From: a virus
DNA: 64,000 nt
Reading direction: 5' to 3' (one strand)
Virus record (IMG/VR): IMGVR_UViG_3300034082_003278
Coordinates: 1-64,000 of that record
The notes beneath the pieces are model-generated. The model ran no database searches and was not told the origin of the DNA. It worked only from the letters and a program-made list of their open reading frames with translations. A program made the position numbers and the translations under genes. Below are positions 1 to 7,273 of this stretch, in pieces; the first letter of the stretch is position 1; each line of letters begins with the position of its first letter.

Positions 1-1
1 A

Positions 2-487
2 GACGAACTAGGTAATGCTACATCGTTGGGACGTGACCGTCGCAACGCAGGCGGTATGATGGAAGGCACACATACACGTACCAATACATATCGTATTAAC
101 GGTCAAGATATGATTGAATATCTTGCCAATGAGACAGGTGCTCAAGTGGAAATGCGTGGTGATGATGTTGGTATCTTAACAGTTGATACTATTACATTTC
201 CTAGGCTAGCAAAATTGGCTGCTGATTTAGCTCAACAAGGCAAAATCAAAGCAATTGCTGGTCCGGCAACCAGAGACATGACAGGCAGAGCAGTGCCTGT
301 TGGTGGAAATTATATGTCTGGTCCTAGTCGCCGTGATATTGGCGAAGCAGCCAAAAAGAAAGGCAAGAAGCCAGACTTCCTGGATCTTAACAAGGATGGC
401 AACAAGAAAGAGTCAATGAAGTCAGCTGCAGCTGACAAGAAAGCAGGTCCCAAGAAAGGCGTAAATCCTTTTGCCAAAAAGAAATAA
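2..487 (+). CDS. Hypothetical phage protein, 5' end outside window
   Basis: The frame is open from base 2, so the gene begins upstream and at least 161 residues are visible. No family is recognised. The first ~100 residues look globular. The last ~60 are Lys-rich and low in complexity, with an acidic DLNKDGN stretch like a Ca-binding loop, then a KKGVNPFAKKK tail. Its TAA shares one base with the ATG of the next gene, so the two are probably cotranslated. Neighbouring virion-type genes suggest a structural or virion-associated role, which is inference. Confidence 0.6.
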   Translation, partial: DELGNATSLGRDRRNAGGMMEGTHTRTNTYRINGQDMIEYLANETGAQVEMRGDDVGILTVDTITFPRLAKLAADLAQQGKIKAIAGPATRDMTGRAVPVGGNYMSGPSRRDIGEAAKKKGKKPDFLDLNKDGNKKESMKSAAADKKAGPKKGVNPFAKKK

Positions 488-825
488 TGAAACTGATTGA
501 ATTTGAAGTAAATTCAGCCAACACACAGGAACTTGCTGCATTAAGCCAGTTTCTGCTGTCTCGTGCCGATGATCAATCTTCGTCTAAAACAATATCAATA
601 GATGCTTTTTTAAAGTTGGCCGGCAACATGGGAATCAGTTTAACTGATTCTCAATTGCGAAACATAGCACAACAACCTCCCTTGAGTGGACTGATTGCCA
701 ACGTCACCGACAGTGAAATTTTGTTCAAAGGCACCGAAGAAGTAGCTCCCAATATGAGCGTGGACCAGGCTCGTGACACAGTCAACACCATGGCCAAACG
801 AGCAGCAGGAAAATCTGGCCTATAA
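487..825 (+). CDS. Hypothetical small protein
   Basis: 112 residues, not recognised. It has a mixed alpha/beta appearance and no signal peptide, membrane segment or cysteine cluster. The start is fixed by a one-base overlap with the upstream stop. It lies in a tight co-directional run with the partial gene before it and the hydrolase four bases after it. Confidence 0.65.
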   Translation: MKLIEFEVNSANTQELAALSQFLLSRADDQSSSKTISIDAFLKLAGNMGISLTDSQLRNIAQQPPLSGLIANVTDSEILFKGTEEVAPNMSVDQARDTVNTMAKRAAGKSGL

Positions 826-828
826 TCA

Positions 829-1407
829 ATGAATCTTGTGTACATCCACGGTGCCAGTGCCACCGGAGATAGTTTCAATTACATTCGGCAGCATTTAAAT
901 CATCCCAGCGAAATTGTCATTGAGTACAACAGTCAAAATGGATTTGACTGTAATTTGGATGACATGAAAAACATTATTGTCAATATCAATCATGTTGTAT
1001 TTGTTTGTCACAGTCTAGGTGGCATATATGCCTTGCATTTAGCAGCAGCCTTTCCAGATCGAGTATTGGGTGCAGTTACAATGAGCACACCCTACGGCGG
1101 AGCCGAATCGGCAGATTATGCCAAATACTTTTTACCTTTTAATCGATTGTTACGCGACATCGGACCCAGCAGTGCACCAATGAAAACAGCCAGCACAATT
1201 CGAATACAACATCCGTGGTTAAATATAGTGACCACACGCGGTGATAGTCCTTGGATTATACAACCCAATGATGGAGTAGTGACCATAAACAGCATGAGGC
1301 ATAGATCCGAAATGCAGCTCGAAGAATTATACATCAACCATTACGAAGTAGTAATGAGCCCAAAAACAGTTGATATCATCAAAGAGTTCGTGTATAATAT
1401 TAAATAG
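829..1407 (+). CDS. Alpha/beta-hydrolase (lipase/esterase-like)
   Basis: 192 residues, compact for an alpha/beta hydrolase. The oxyanion-loop motif YIHG lies at residues 5-8. The nucleophile elbow CHSLGG puts the serine at 62. The likely acid is Asp148 (PNDGVV) and the likely base His171 (NHYEVV). No signal peptide is seen, so it probably acts in the cytoplasm or is carried in virions. The substrate cannot be told. The family includes triacylglycerol lipases and small acyl esterases. It ends in TAG. Confidence 0.75.
   Translation: MNLVYIHGASATGDSFNYIRQHLNHPSEIVIEYNSQNGFDCNLDDMKNIIVNINHVVFVCHSLGGIYALHLAAAFPDRVLGAVTMSTPYGGAESADYAKYFLPFNRLLRDIGPSSAPMKTASTIRIQHPWLNIVTTRGDSPWIIQPNDGVVTINSMRHRSEMQLEELYINHYEVVMSPKTVDIIKEFVYNIK
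1370..1398 (+). promoter_or_regulatory. Sigma70-type promoter for the secreted Pro/Tyr-rich gene
   Basis: TTGATA at 1370-1375, a 17-nt spacer and TATAAT at 1393-1398, inside the end of the hydrolase gene. An AGGAGG ribosome binding site and a GTG start at 1431 follow. Confidence 0.6.
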
Positions 1408-1430
1408 TAATATATCCCAGGAGGACTATT

Positions 1431-1769
1431 GTGAAACGAATTATTCTTGCAATTACTTTATCCATTTTTATGATCGGAACTGCACAAGCCGGTGGTTACG
1501 GTCGCGGTTACAACAACAACTACAATTACAATCGTGGCTATAACAATGCCTGGGCTTGGGGCGGAGCAGCCTTTTTGGGCGGAGCCATTATTGGTGGAGC
1601 ACTCACATACGGAGCAAGACCTTACTACGCACCTCCTCCGGTATACTATGCACCTCCACCGCCGGTTTATATACCACCGCCGGTATACTACGCACCTCCC
1701 AACACCTATGTGGATCCCAATCCAGCACCAGTGTTGTACTGGGATAGTATGTGTCAATGTTATAGATAA
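1431..1769 (+). CDS. Secreted Gly/Tyr/Pro-rich protein
   Basis: 112 residues. GTG start seven bases after a strong AGGAGG site. An N-terminal signal peptide (KR, a hydrophobic core, TAQA cleavage site) is followed by a YGRGYNNN-type low-complexity segment. Next comes a glycine-zipper-like hydrophobic stretch (GGAAFLGGAIIGGALTYG) and a tail of PPVYYAPP repeats ending CQCYR. The layout closely parallels the protein at 44583-44999. The likely location is the periplasm or outer membrane. Function unknown. Confidence 0.7.
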   Translation: MKRIILAITLSIFMIGTAQAGGYGRGYNNNYNYNRGYNNAWAWGGAAFLGGAIIGGALTYGARPYYAPPPVYYAPPPPVYIPPPVYYAPPNTYVDPNPAPVLYWDSMCQCYR

Positions 1770-1770
1770 T

Positions 1771-2370
1771 ATGAATCCTGATTTAATGCGTAAATACGCC
1801 AACATTATTAACGAAGCTGCATCGGCAGTAATTGGTCCTTTTAAATTGATAATGATCAAGGACGGAATGATGCATCTTGACGGGCATGCTCCGGTTCAAT
1901 TAGGATCCAACGTCAAAGACACATTAAAGCCGGGATACAACTATGCATTTGAATTGTCAGACGGAGTAGCTGCAAAAGTTATCTTAATGGTAGCAGACAT
2001 TGTAGTACATACTGACACAGAAGTTTTAATGATTAAGCGCAAGAACAATCCTTATGCAGGGCATTGGGCATTACCAGGCGGCTTCATTGATCCAGGCGAA
2101 ACTCCAGCGCAAGCAGCAATACGTGAGCTACAAGAAGAAGCAGGATTACATGTTGACCATGCAACCTTTGTAGGAGAGTTTCGCGAACCTGGGCGAGATC
2201 CAAGGATGGAACATACCTGGAGTTGGGCATATAGTGTACACGTAGCCGACAAAACAAAAACAACAGCAGGTGACGATGCAAGTGCAACAGCATGGATTCC
2301 TATAAACAAGTTGGGAAAGATGCAATTGGCATTTGATCATGCAGCTATTTTACAAAAGGCATTATCATGA
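1771..2370 (+). CDS. Nudix hydrolase with capsid-targeting-like N-terminus
   Basis: 199 residues. A complete Nudix box spans residues 104-126 (G104, E110, R118-E119, E122-E123), so the protein probably hydrolyses a nucleoside diphosphate-linked compound. ADP-ribose or NAD-type substrates are common in the family. Residues 1-16 (MNPDLMRKYANIINEA) nearly match the start of the next protein. They contain an I-x-E site at 13-15 like the T4 prohead-protease cleavage motif. Residues ~17-70 form an extra N-terminal part not typical of Nudix enzymes. It overlaps the next gene by ATGA. Confidence 0.85.
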   Translation: MNPDLMRKYANIINEAASAVIGPFKLIMIKDGMMHLDGHAPVQLGSNVKDTLKPGYNYAFELSDGVAAKVILMVADIVVHTDTEVLMIKRKNNPYAGHWALPGGFIDPGETPAQAAIRELQEEAGLHVDHATFVGEFREPGRDPRMEHTWSWAYSVHVADKTKTTAGDDASATAWIPINKLGKMQLAFDHAAILQKALS

Positions 2371-2843
2371 ATCCAGAATTTTTTAGAAAATATGCAGATC
2401 TTATTACCGAGGCAGAGCAGGTTGCCATTGATGACAATTGGTTTAAACAAGGGTCATTTAAAACTTTTAAAAAAGCAGCACCAGTAAAGTATCAAGTTGC
2501 ACAACAGCCCGGCACAGTAAAAACATTAGAAGGTCCTGTAAAATACGCAGCTGGACATTATATTATGACCGGTCCCAAGGGAGAAAACTATCCCATTGCT
2601 CCTGAGAAGTTTGCTACTTTATATGATGACAATGGCGACGGTACAGCTACTCCTAAGAAAATTATTAAGCTGGCTAAGTTAGCAGACCACGACGGTGTGT
2701 TACACACTAGTTGGGGAGATTTGAATTACACAGCAGGAAATGATTATATTGTACGACACGGTACTGGTGATTATGGCGCAGTAAAGAAAGACATATTTGC
2801 ACAGACATACGACACAGGTGGAATAAATGGCATACAGCGATAA
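2367..2843 (+). CDS. PGDYG-like protein with capsid-targeting-like N-terminus
   Basis: 158 residues. The N-terminus MNPEFFRKYADLITEA is a near copy of that of the upstream Nudix protein, with Glu at the same position 15. The body carries two copies of a PGDYG-like pattern: GPKGENYPI...FATLYD in the middle and GTGDYGAVKKDIFAQTYD near the end. That domain is small and of unknown function. The shared leader and the coupled translation suggest both proteins share a destination, possibly the capsid interior. Confidence 0.65.
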   Translation: MNPEFFRKYADLITEAEQVAIDDNWFKQGSFKTFKKAAPVKYQVAQQPGTVKTLEGPVKYAAGHYIMTGPKGENYPIAPEKFATLYDDNGDGTATPKKIIKLAKLADHDGVLHTSWGDLNYTAGNDYIVRHGTGDYGAVKKDIFAQTYDTGGINGIQR

Positions 2844-3213
2844 AGTATTAGATCACTACGAGAACCCACGCAACGTTGGATCGTTTGACAAAAGTGATCC
2901 AGATGTAGCAACCGGTATGGTAGGAGCACCGGCCTGCGGTGACGTAATGAAATTACAAATAAAGGTTCTGGATGGCATTATTACGGATGCAAAGTTCAAA
3001 ACATATGGTTGCGGCTCAGCGATTGCGTCGTCAAGCCTGGTTACTGAATGGGTCAAAGGAAAAACTCTCGACGAAGCAGCAACAATTAGAAATACTGACA
3101 TTGCTCAAGAACTGGCTTTACCACCGGTAAAAATTCACTGTAGTATTTTAGCCGAAGACGCCATTAAAGCAGCCATTGCAAACTACAGAGAAAAGCATGA
3201 TAACAATAACTGA
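2827..3213 (+). CDS. iscU: Iron-sulfur cluster scaffold protein IscU
   Basis: 128 residues, full length for IscU. The three cluster-binding cysteines are present at 37 (APACGD), 62 (YGCGSA) and 105 (KIHCSIL). The chaperone-recognition motif LPPVK is at 98-102, so it could still use the host HscA/HscB system. It assembles [2Fe-2S]/[4Fe-4S] clusters with a cysteine desulfurase; no iscS is in the window. It overlaps the preceding gene by 17 bases and the following iscA by 17. An IscU on a phage is unusual. Confidence 0.93.
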   Translation: MAYSDKVLDHYENPRNVGSFDKSDPDVATGMVGAPACGDVMKLQIKVLDGIITDAKFKTYGCGSAIASSSLVTEWVKGKTLDEAATIRNTDIAQELALPPVKIHCSILAEDAIKAAIANYREKHDNNN

Positions 3214-3523
3214 AACTGCCGCACGTAAAATTGTCAGCAATATTGCCAAACGTGGCTCAGGAGTAGGCATTCGTGTTGGAGTCAAGACCACTGGCTGTAG
3301 CGGATTAGCTTATGTATTGGAGTACTTGGATCAAGCACCGTGTACTTGGGATTGGACAGAGTACGAAAAGGATGGAGCGCGAGTCTGGGTAACAGGAAAA
3401 GACTTGGTATACTTAAACGGTCTCACTATCGATTATACACGTCAGGGTCTCAACGAAGGATTTGACTTTCGAAACCCGCAAGAAGCTGCACGTTGCGGAT
3501 GTGGAGAGAGCTTTACTATATAA
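3197..3523 (+). CDS. iscA: IscA-type A-type iron-sulfur carrier
   Basis: 108 residues. The HesB/IscA cysteines are at 34 (TTGCSG) and 100/102 (RCGCGESF). The ATG inside the end of iscU is preferred because the protein then begins MITITETAA, the usual family start. A-type carriers receive clusters from IscU and pass them to target enzymes. The iscU-iscA pair is translationally coupled. A second, ErpA-like carrier lies at 61326. Confidence 0.92.
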   Translation: MITITETAARKIVSNIAKRGSGVGIRVGVKTTGCSGLAYVLEYLDQAPCTWDWTEYEKDGARVWVTGKDLVYLNGLTIDYTRQGLNEGFDFRNPQEAARCGCGESFTI

Positions 3524-3524
3524 A

Positions 3525-4520
3525 ATGTATTTTCAAGACAATGAGTTATTTAAGAAATACTATTATGTAAATGCTGGAGAATTTGCACATTTATTGACCA
3601 TTTATAAATCGCCGGACAAACTGCCAGGATACACAGGTAAAAAGTCTATTATTATAAATGCTGCAAATGACCCCTGGGGACTTGAGTGGATCAAAGATAT
3701 TGCCATTGCTTGCAAACCTTACGGAGTAGTGTCGGCTATACTAATCAATGACAAAAAATTTGCCGACGAAAATCAAGCCTTGAATTTTAGATTTTTTCCA
3801 ATTTGGGGATATAGATACAGCCAGCAGATACAGGAATATGCCGATAGAGATTTCTTTTCTAATACTCGTTCTACTCGAGTATCCTGTCTCAACCGAATTC
3901 CCAAGCTACACAGGGCCTACACTTACTACTTACTAAAACAATTGCCCTGGTACAGCGATATCTTTTTAAGCTTTTATGGATTAAAATCCGGCGATAGATT
4001 AACTTCAAACCCAGTCGAAGTAACTATGTCTCAAATTGAATCAAAATTAGGATCAAGAGTTGCTAATTTTTTTGCAAGTGAGATAAGAAATTTTCCAATA
4101 ACACAAGAGTCAAACTATCAATGGACAATCTGTCATAGTGCCAACACTCCGGCATATACTGACTGCTATAGTAATATCTGTACAGAAAGTAGCTACGAAC
4201 GTTTTTGTCCTACCGAAAAAACATTTAAGTGTATTGCAACAGGCACCTTAATTTTTCCTGTATCGTGTGTTAATTTTATTTCTTCAATGGCAAACATGGA
4301 ATTAGATATTAGTTATACAGGTATGGATTTGTCTGCTATTGATTCTGTTGTTAAGTGGAGAGAAAGGACACGATTAACCATAGATTTATTGGATAAATTG
4401 TATTACAACATAGAAGACATCTGGCAATCCAACAAAGAGCAATTACGACATAACCAACAAATTCTACAGTCTAAGCAGCTAGAGAAAAATATATTAAAAA
4501 ATATACAAGACCACTTATGA
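3525..4520 (+). CDS. Hypothetical protein, possibly glycosyltransferase-like
   Basis: 331 residues. It starts at the ATG one base after iscA. No Shine-Dalgarno is seen, and the leader is the AT-rich ATATAAA. Near residues 230-280 is a Cys-rich stretch followed by TEKTFKCIATGTLIFP. This resembles the TEKxxRPIAxGxPF motif in the 32866-34143 protein and in some phage glycosyltransferase-like proteins. AT-richer than its neighbours. The functional call is tentative. Confidence 0.5.
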   Translation: MYFQDNELFKKYYYVNAGEFAHLLTIYKSPDKLPGYTGKKSIIINAANDPWGLEWIKDIAIACKPYGVVSAILINDKKFADENQALNFRFFPIWGYRYSQQIQEYADRDFFSNTRSTRVSCLNRIPKLHRAYTYYLLKQLPWYSDIFLSFYGLKSGDRLTSNPVEVTMSQIESKLGSRVANFFASEIRNFPITQESNYQWTICHSANTPAYTDCYSNICTESSYERFCPTEKTFKCIATGTLIFPVSCVNFISSMANMELDISYTGMDLSAIDSVVKWRERTRLTIDLLDKLYYNIEDIWQSNKEQLRHNQQILQSKQLEKNILKNIQDHL

Positions 4521-5227
4521 TAACACAACGATACGATTATACTCCCCTGGCACGAGAAACCATTGACGGCAAAAGACATTACTGTTTACCAAACGGTAAG
4601 AAAGTTCCCAGTGTTACAACAATCCTGGACAAAACTAAAAGCCAAGAAAGTCGCGAAGCTTTAGCTAACTGGAAAAAGCGTGTAGGCGAACATCAAGCAC
4701 AGCAAATTACCACAGAAGCTGCTAATCGTGGTACACGTATGCACAGCTACTTAGAAACATACGTGATGATGGATGATTTAAAACCATTGCCTAGTAACCC
4801 ATTTGCACATCCAAGTTGGTTTATGGCTGCACAAATTATTCTTAACGGACTTAATCAAGTTGATGAGTTCTGGGGTGTAGAAGTTCCTGTTTATTATAGC
4901 GGCTTGTATGCAGGTACTACAGACTGTGTGGGGCTATGGAACGGCAAGCCTGCTATTATGGACTTTAAGCAAAGCAACAAGGTTAAAAAGCGTGAATGGA
5001 TTGAGGACTACTTCCTACAGTTGGCAGCTTATGCATTGGCACACGACGAAATGACCGGTACTGAAATTAACCAAGGCGTTATTTTAATGGCTGTACAGCC
5101 TAAGTTATTAGAAGATCAAACCTACACAACTCCCCAATATTTAGAATTTGTAGTTGCAGGAGACGAGTTTGCACACTGGAAAAACGAATGGATTAAACGT
5201 GTAGAGCTCTACTACCTATCAGCATAA
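4517..5227 (+). CDS. PD-(D/E)XK exonuclease (RecB/Cas4-like)
   Basis: 236 residues. Motifs in order are RGTRMHSYLE (residues 71-80, the RecB-type His motif), VEVPV with Glu122, GTTDC with Asp136, and MDFKQ with Asp149-x-Lys151. A QLAAYALA helix typical of RecB-like nucleases follows. T4-like marine phages often carry such a predicted DNA exonuclease. It overlaps the upstream stop by ATGA. Probably acts in DNA degradation or recombination. Confidence 0.85.
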   Translation: MITQRYDYTPLARETIDGKRHYCLPNGKKVPSVTTILDKTKSQESREALANWKKRVGEHQAQQITTEAANRGTRMHSYLETYVMMDDLKPLPSNPFAHPSWFMAAQIILNGLNQVDEFWGVEVPVYYSGLYAGTTDCVGLWNGKPAIMDFKQSNKVKKREWIEDYFLQLAAYALAHDEMTGTEINQGVILMAVQPKLLEDQTYTTPQYLEFVVAGDEFAHWKNEWIKRVELYYLSA

Positions 5228-5247
5228 ATACCTAATCAAATAGGTAT
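5223..5247 (+). promoter_or_regulatory. CATAAATA box with overlapping hairpin before tailspike gene
   Basis: CATAAATA at 5223-5230 resembles the T4 late promoter TATAAATA and lies 23 bases before the tailspike ATG. An inverted repeat (ATACCTA, 6-nt loop, TAGGTAT) spans 5228-5247, so the site could also be a control or processing point. Confidence 0.4.
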
Positions 5248-5253
5248 ACGCTA

Positions 5254-6837
5254 ATGGCCATTGTTCAAATCTCCAGAATTACCAACCGTAAAGGTCTCAC
5301 AGAAAACTTGCCACAGTTGGCTGGTGCAGAACTGGGATGGGCGGTAGACAGTCGCAGACTTTTTATTGGAAACGGCACCTTACAAGAAGGTGCGCCGGTA
5401 ATTGGCAACACAGAAATTCTAACTGAATTTTCTGATATTACTGCACTCAGCAACTACACTTATTCTGACATAGCAGTTGGTTATGCTGCACAAACTGGAC
5501 CTACTGCTAGTGACCCAGTTGTACGCACAGTACAAGCCAAGCTGGATGATTTTGCCAGCGTTCGGGATTTTGGTGCTGTCGGCGACGGATTAGTAGACGA
5601 TACTGAAGCCATTAACCGCGCACTGTTTCAGCTGTATTGTGTGGCCAGCAACACTGCTGTTAGACGTAGCTTGTACTTTCCAGCTGGAACTTATCGCGTC
5701 ACTGAAAGTATTATTATTCCCACTTTTGCAAAACTAGTGGGCGAAGGTGCTGACTGTAGTATTATATTCTTGGACACCAGTTCTGACATCAGCAGCTTGA
5801 GTGCGTATGTGGCCAGATTTGGTGACAGCAAACAGCAAGTTGGTGCCAACATTACCAGCAACGGTGCCACAGCTCCCAGAAACATTGAAATCAGTTCCAT
5901 AACTTTTCAGTCACAGGAAGAAACAGATATTTTCCTAGTTGAAGATGCGGCACAGTGCTATTTTGACAGTGTGAATTTTATTGGTCCGTTGACCCAAGAA
6001 GCGATTAGTAGCAATACGCCGTCGCCGCCAGAAATATCTTGTGTGAGATTTGCCAGTACTCCGACCTTGATCTGTAATCAAATTACTTTTGACAAGTGCC
6101 GCTTCAGTGGTATGAAATACGCATTCGAAACAGATCAGCAGGTACAAGCAGTTACTATCAGCAATGGAAAATTTGATACCTTGTATCAAGGAGTTGTGTT
6201 GGGTGCTGGAACTACAATCTTGGGAGGACCCACAGGATTCCGTATTGTACAGAACATGTTTGATTTGGTTTTTCGTGAAGGTATTTTAATTTCTGATTCA
6301 GATCTTAATGTATCAGCATACAATACATTTTACGACGTGGCTGAAGGTTATACTGGAAATCCGGTCTATCCAATTATTACATTTGCTACTGATAACAATG
6401 TGTCACTCAGTGACATGTTTGAACGTAACGATGCTGAAGCATTGATTACCCGCCGCATTCTCATAACAGGGCAGTATGTTAGTGACACCACTGCTGTGAA
6501 TCAACTGGGCCGATATGTCAGAGAAAGCGGTCACACAGTTGATCTTTTTGATAATTCGGTAAATCAAGATGTAGTTACAGTTAATAGCAGTCAAACCAAG
6601 GCATTTAGATTTGACTACACTATTGGTAGACTGGGTGCTATCAGGACTGGCACAATCACCGTGGCAGCAGATCTTGCCACTCCCACACCTGCCTACACCG
6701 ACGATTACACAGAGAATCTTCCCACTGGAGTAACGCTAGGAGTCTCAGCAGGAGGCACATCGGTGGTGATAGCTTATACCACTACTTCGACTGGGTCCGA
6801 TGGAATTTTAACTTACTCGATATCACACTTGGCCTAA
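5254..6837 (+). CDS. Tailspike/tail fibre with pectate-lyase-like beta-helix
   Basis: 527 residues. The N-terminal ~60 residues resemble the virion-attachment domain of phage fibres (ITNRKGLTENLP, then a LFIGNG motif). Next comes the hallmark SVRDFGAVGDGLVDDTEAI (about residues 104-123) of the pectate-lyase-3/tailspike fold. The following ~250 residues suit a right-handed beta-helix. The C-terminal ~120 residues are beta-rich and may trimerise. It probably binds, and may depolymerise, host surface polysaccharide. The substrate is not readable. Confidence 0.85.
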   Translation: MAIVQISRITNRKGLTENLPQLAGAELGWAVDSRRLFIGNGTLQEGAPVIGNTEILTEFSDITALSNYTYSDIAVGYAAQTGPTASDPVVRTVQAKLDDFASVRDFGAVGDGLVDDTEAINRALFQLYCVASNTAVRRSLYFPAGTYRVTESIIIPTFAKLVGEGADCSIIFLDTSSDISSLSAYVARFGDSKQQVGANITSNGATAPRNIEISSITFQSQEETDIFLVEDAAQCYFDSVNFIGPLTQEAISSNTPSPPEISCVRFASTPTLICNQITFDKCRFSGMKYAFETDQQVQAVTISNGKFDTLYQGVVLGAGTTILGGPTGFRIVQNMFDLVFREGILISDSDLNVSAYNTFYDVAEGYTGNPVYPIITFATDNNVSLSDMFERNDAEALITRRILITGQYVSDTTAVNQLGRYVRESGHTVDLFDNSVNQDVVTVNSSQTKAFRFDYTIGRLGAIRTGTITVAADLATPTPAYTDDYTENLPTGVTLGVSAGGTSVVIAYTTTSTGSDGILTYSISHLA

Positions 6838-7266
6838 ATGTGGGAAACCTTCTACGAAGACAGATTTGCCGACTGGGTGCGTCTTAGGCACACCATCCAG
6901 CCACTTGATCTATCAGCACAACTACTGGCCATAAACAATTGGTGGTTCTGTGCACCTATAGTGAATAAAACCATTACCTGGCCCGATCGTTTAAATTGGC
7001 CCGATCCCTGGAAACTTTTAACCAACAACGGCTATTGTGATCTTGCACGAGCATTAGGAATAGTGTATACTATAATGCTAACGGAAAATCTCAACTACAC
7101 AAATTTAAAAATAATACAAATCAAAGAAGACAATTTAGTCCTGGTCGACGATGGGAAATATATATTGAATTGGGCACCCGGAGAGATGTTAAATACCCAC
7201 TCAACACCAATAACCACTGTTAAGAACACGATCGACAGTTCTGAATTAGAAAGTTTTTTACAATAA
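6838..7266 (+). CDS. Conserved-type phage protein, unknown function
   Basis: 142 residues, Trp-rich (NNWWF, WPDRLNWPDPWKLL). It begins directly after the tailspike stop with no gap. The style resembles small proteins found beside tail-fibre genes in T4-like marine phages. No catalytic motif, signal peptide or membrane segment. May be a fibre-assembly or virion protein; this is inference from position. Confidence 0.6.
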   Translation: MWETFYEDRFADWVRLRHTIQPLDLSAQLLAINNWWFCAPIVNKTITWPDRLNWPDPWKLLTNNGYCDLARALGIVYTIMLTENLNYTNLKIIQIKEDNLVLVDDGKYILNWAPGEMLNTHSTPITTVKNTIDSSELESFLQ

Positions 7267-7273
7267 GCGACAA

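Noticed and set aside
1458-1859. Long minus-strand frame opposite the secreted Pro/Tyr-rich gene
   Set aside because: It mirrors low-complexity codons of the plus-strand gene, has no ribosome site, and overlaps the start of the Nudix gene.
7060-7078. TATACTATAAT resembling a -10 box before nrdA
   Set aside because: It lies well inside the 6838-7266 coding region, about 200 bases from nrdA, with no matching -35 at 17 bases.
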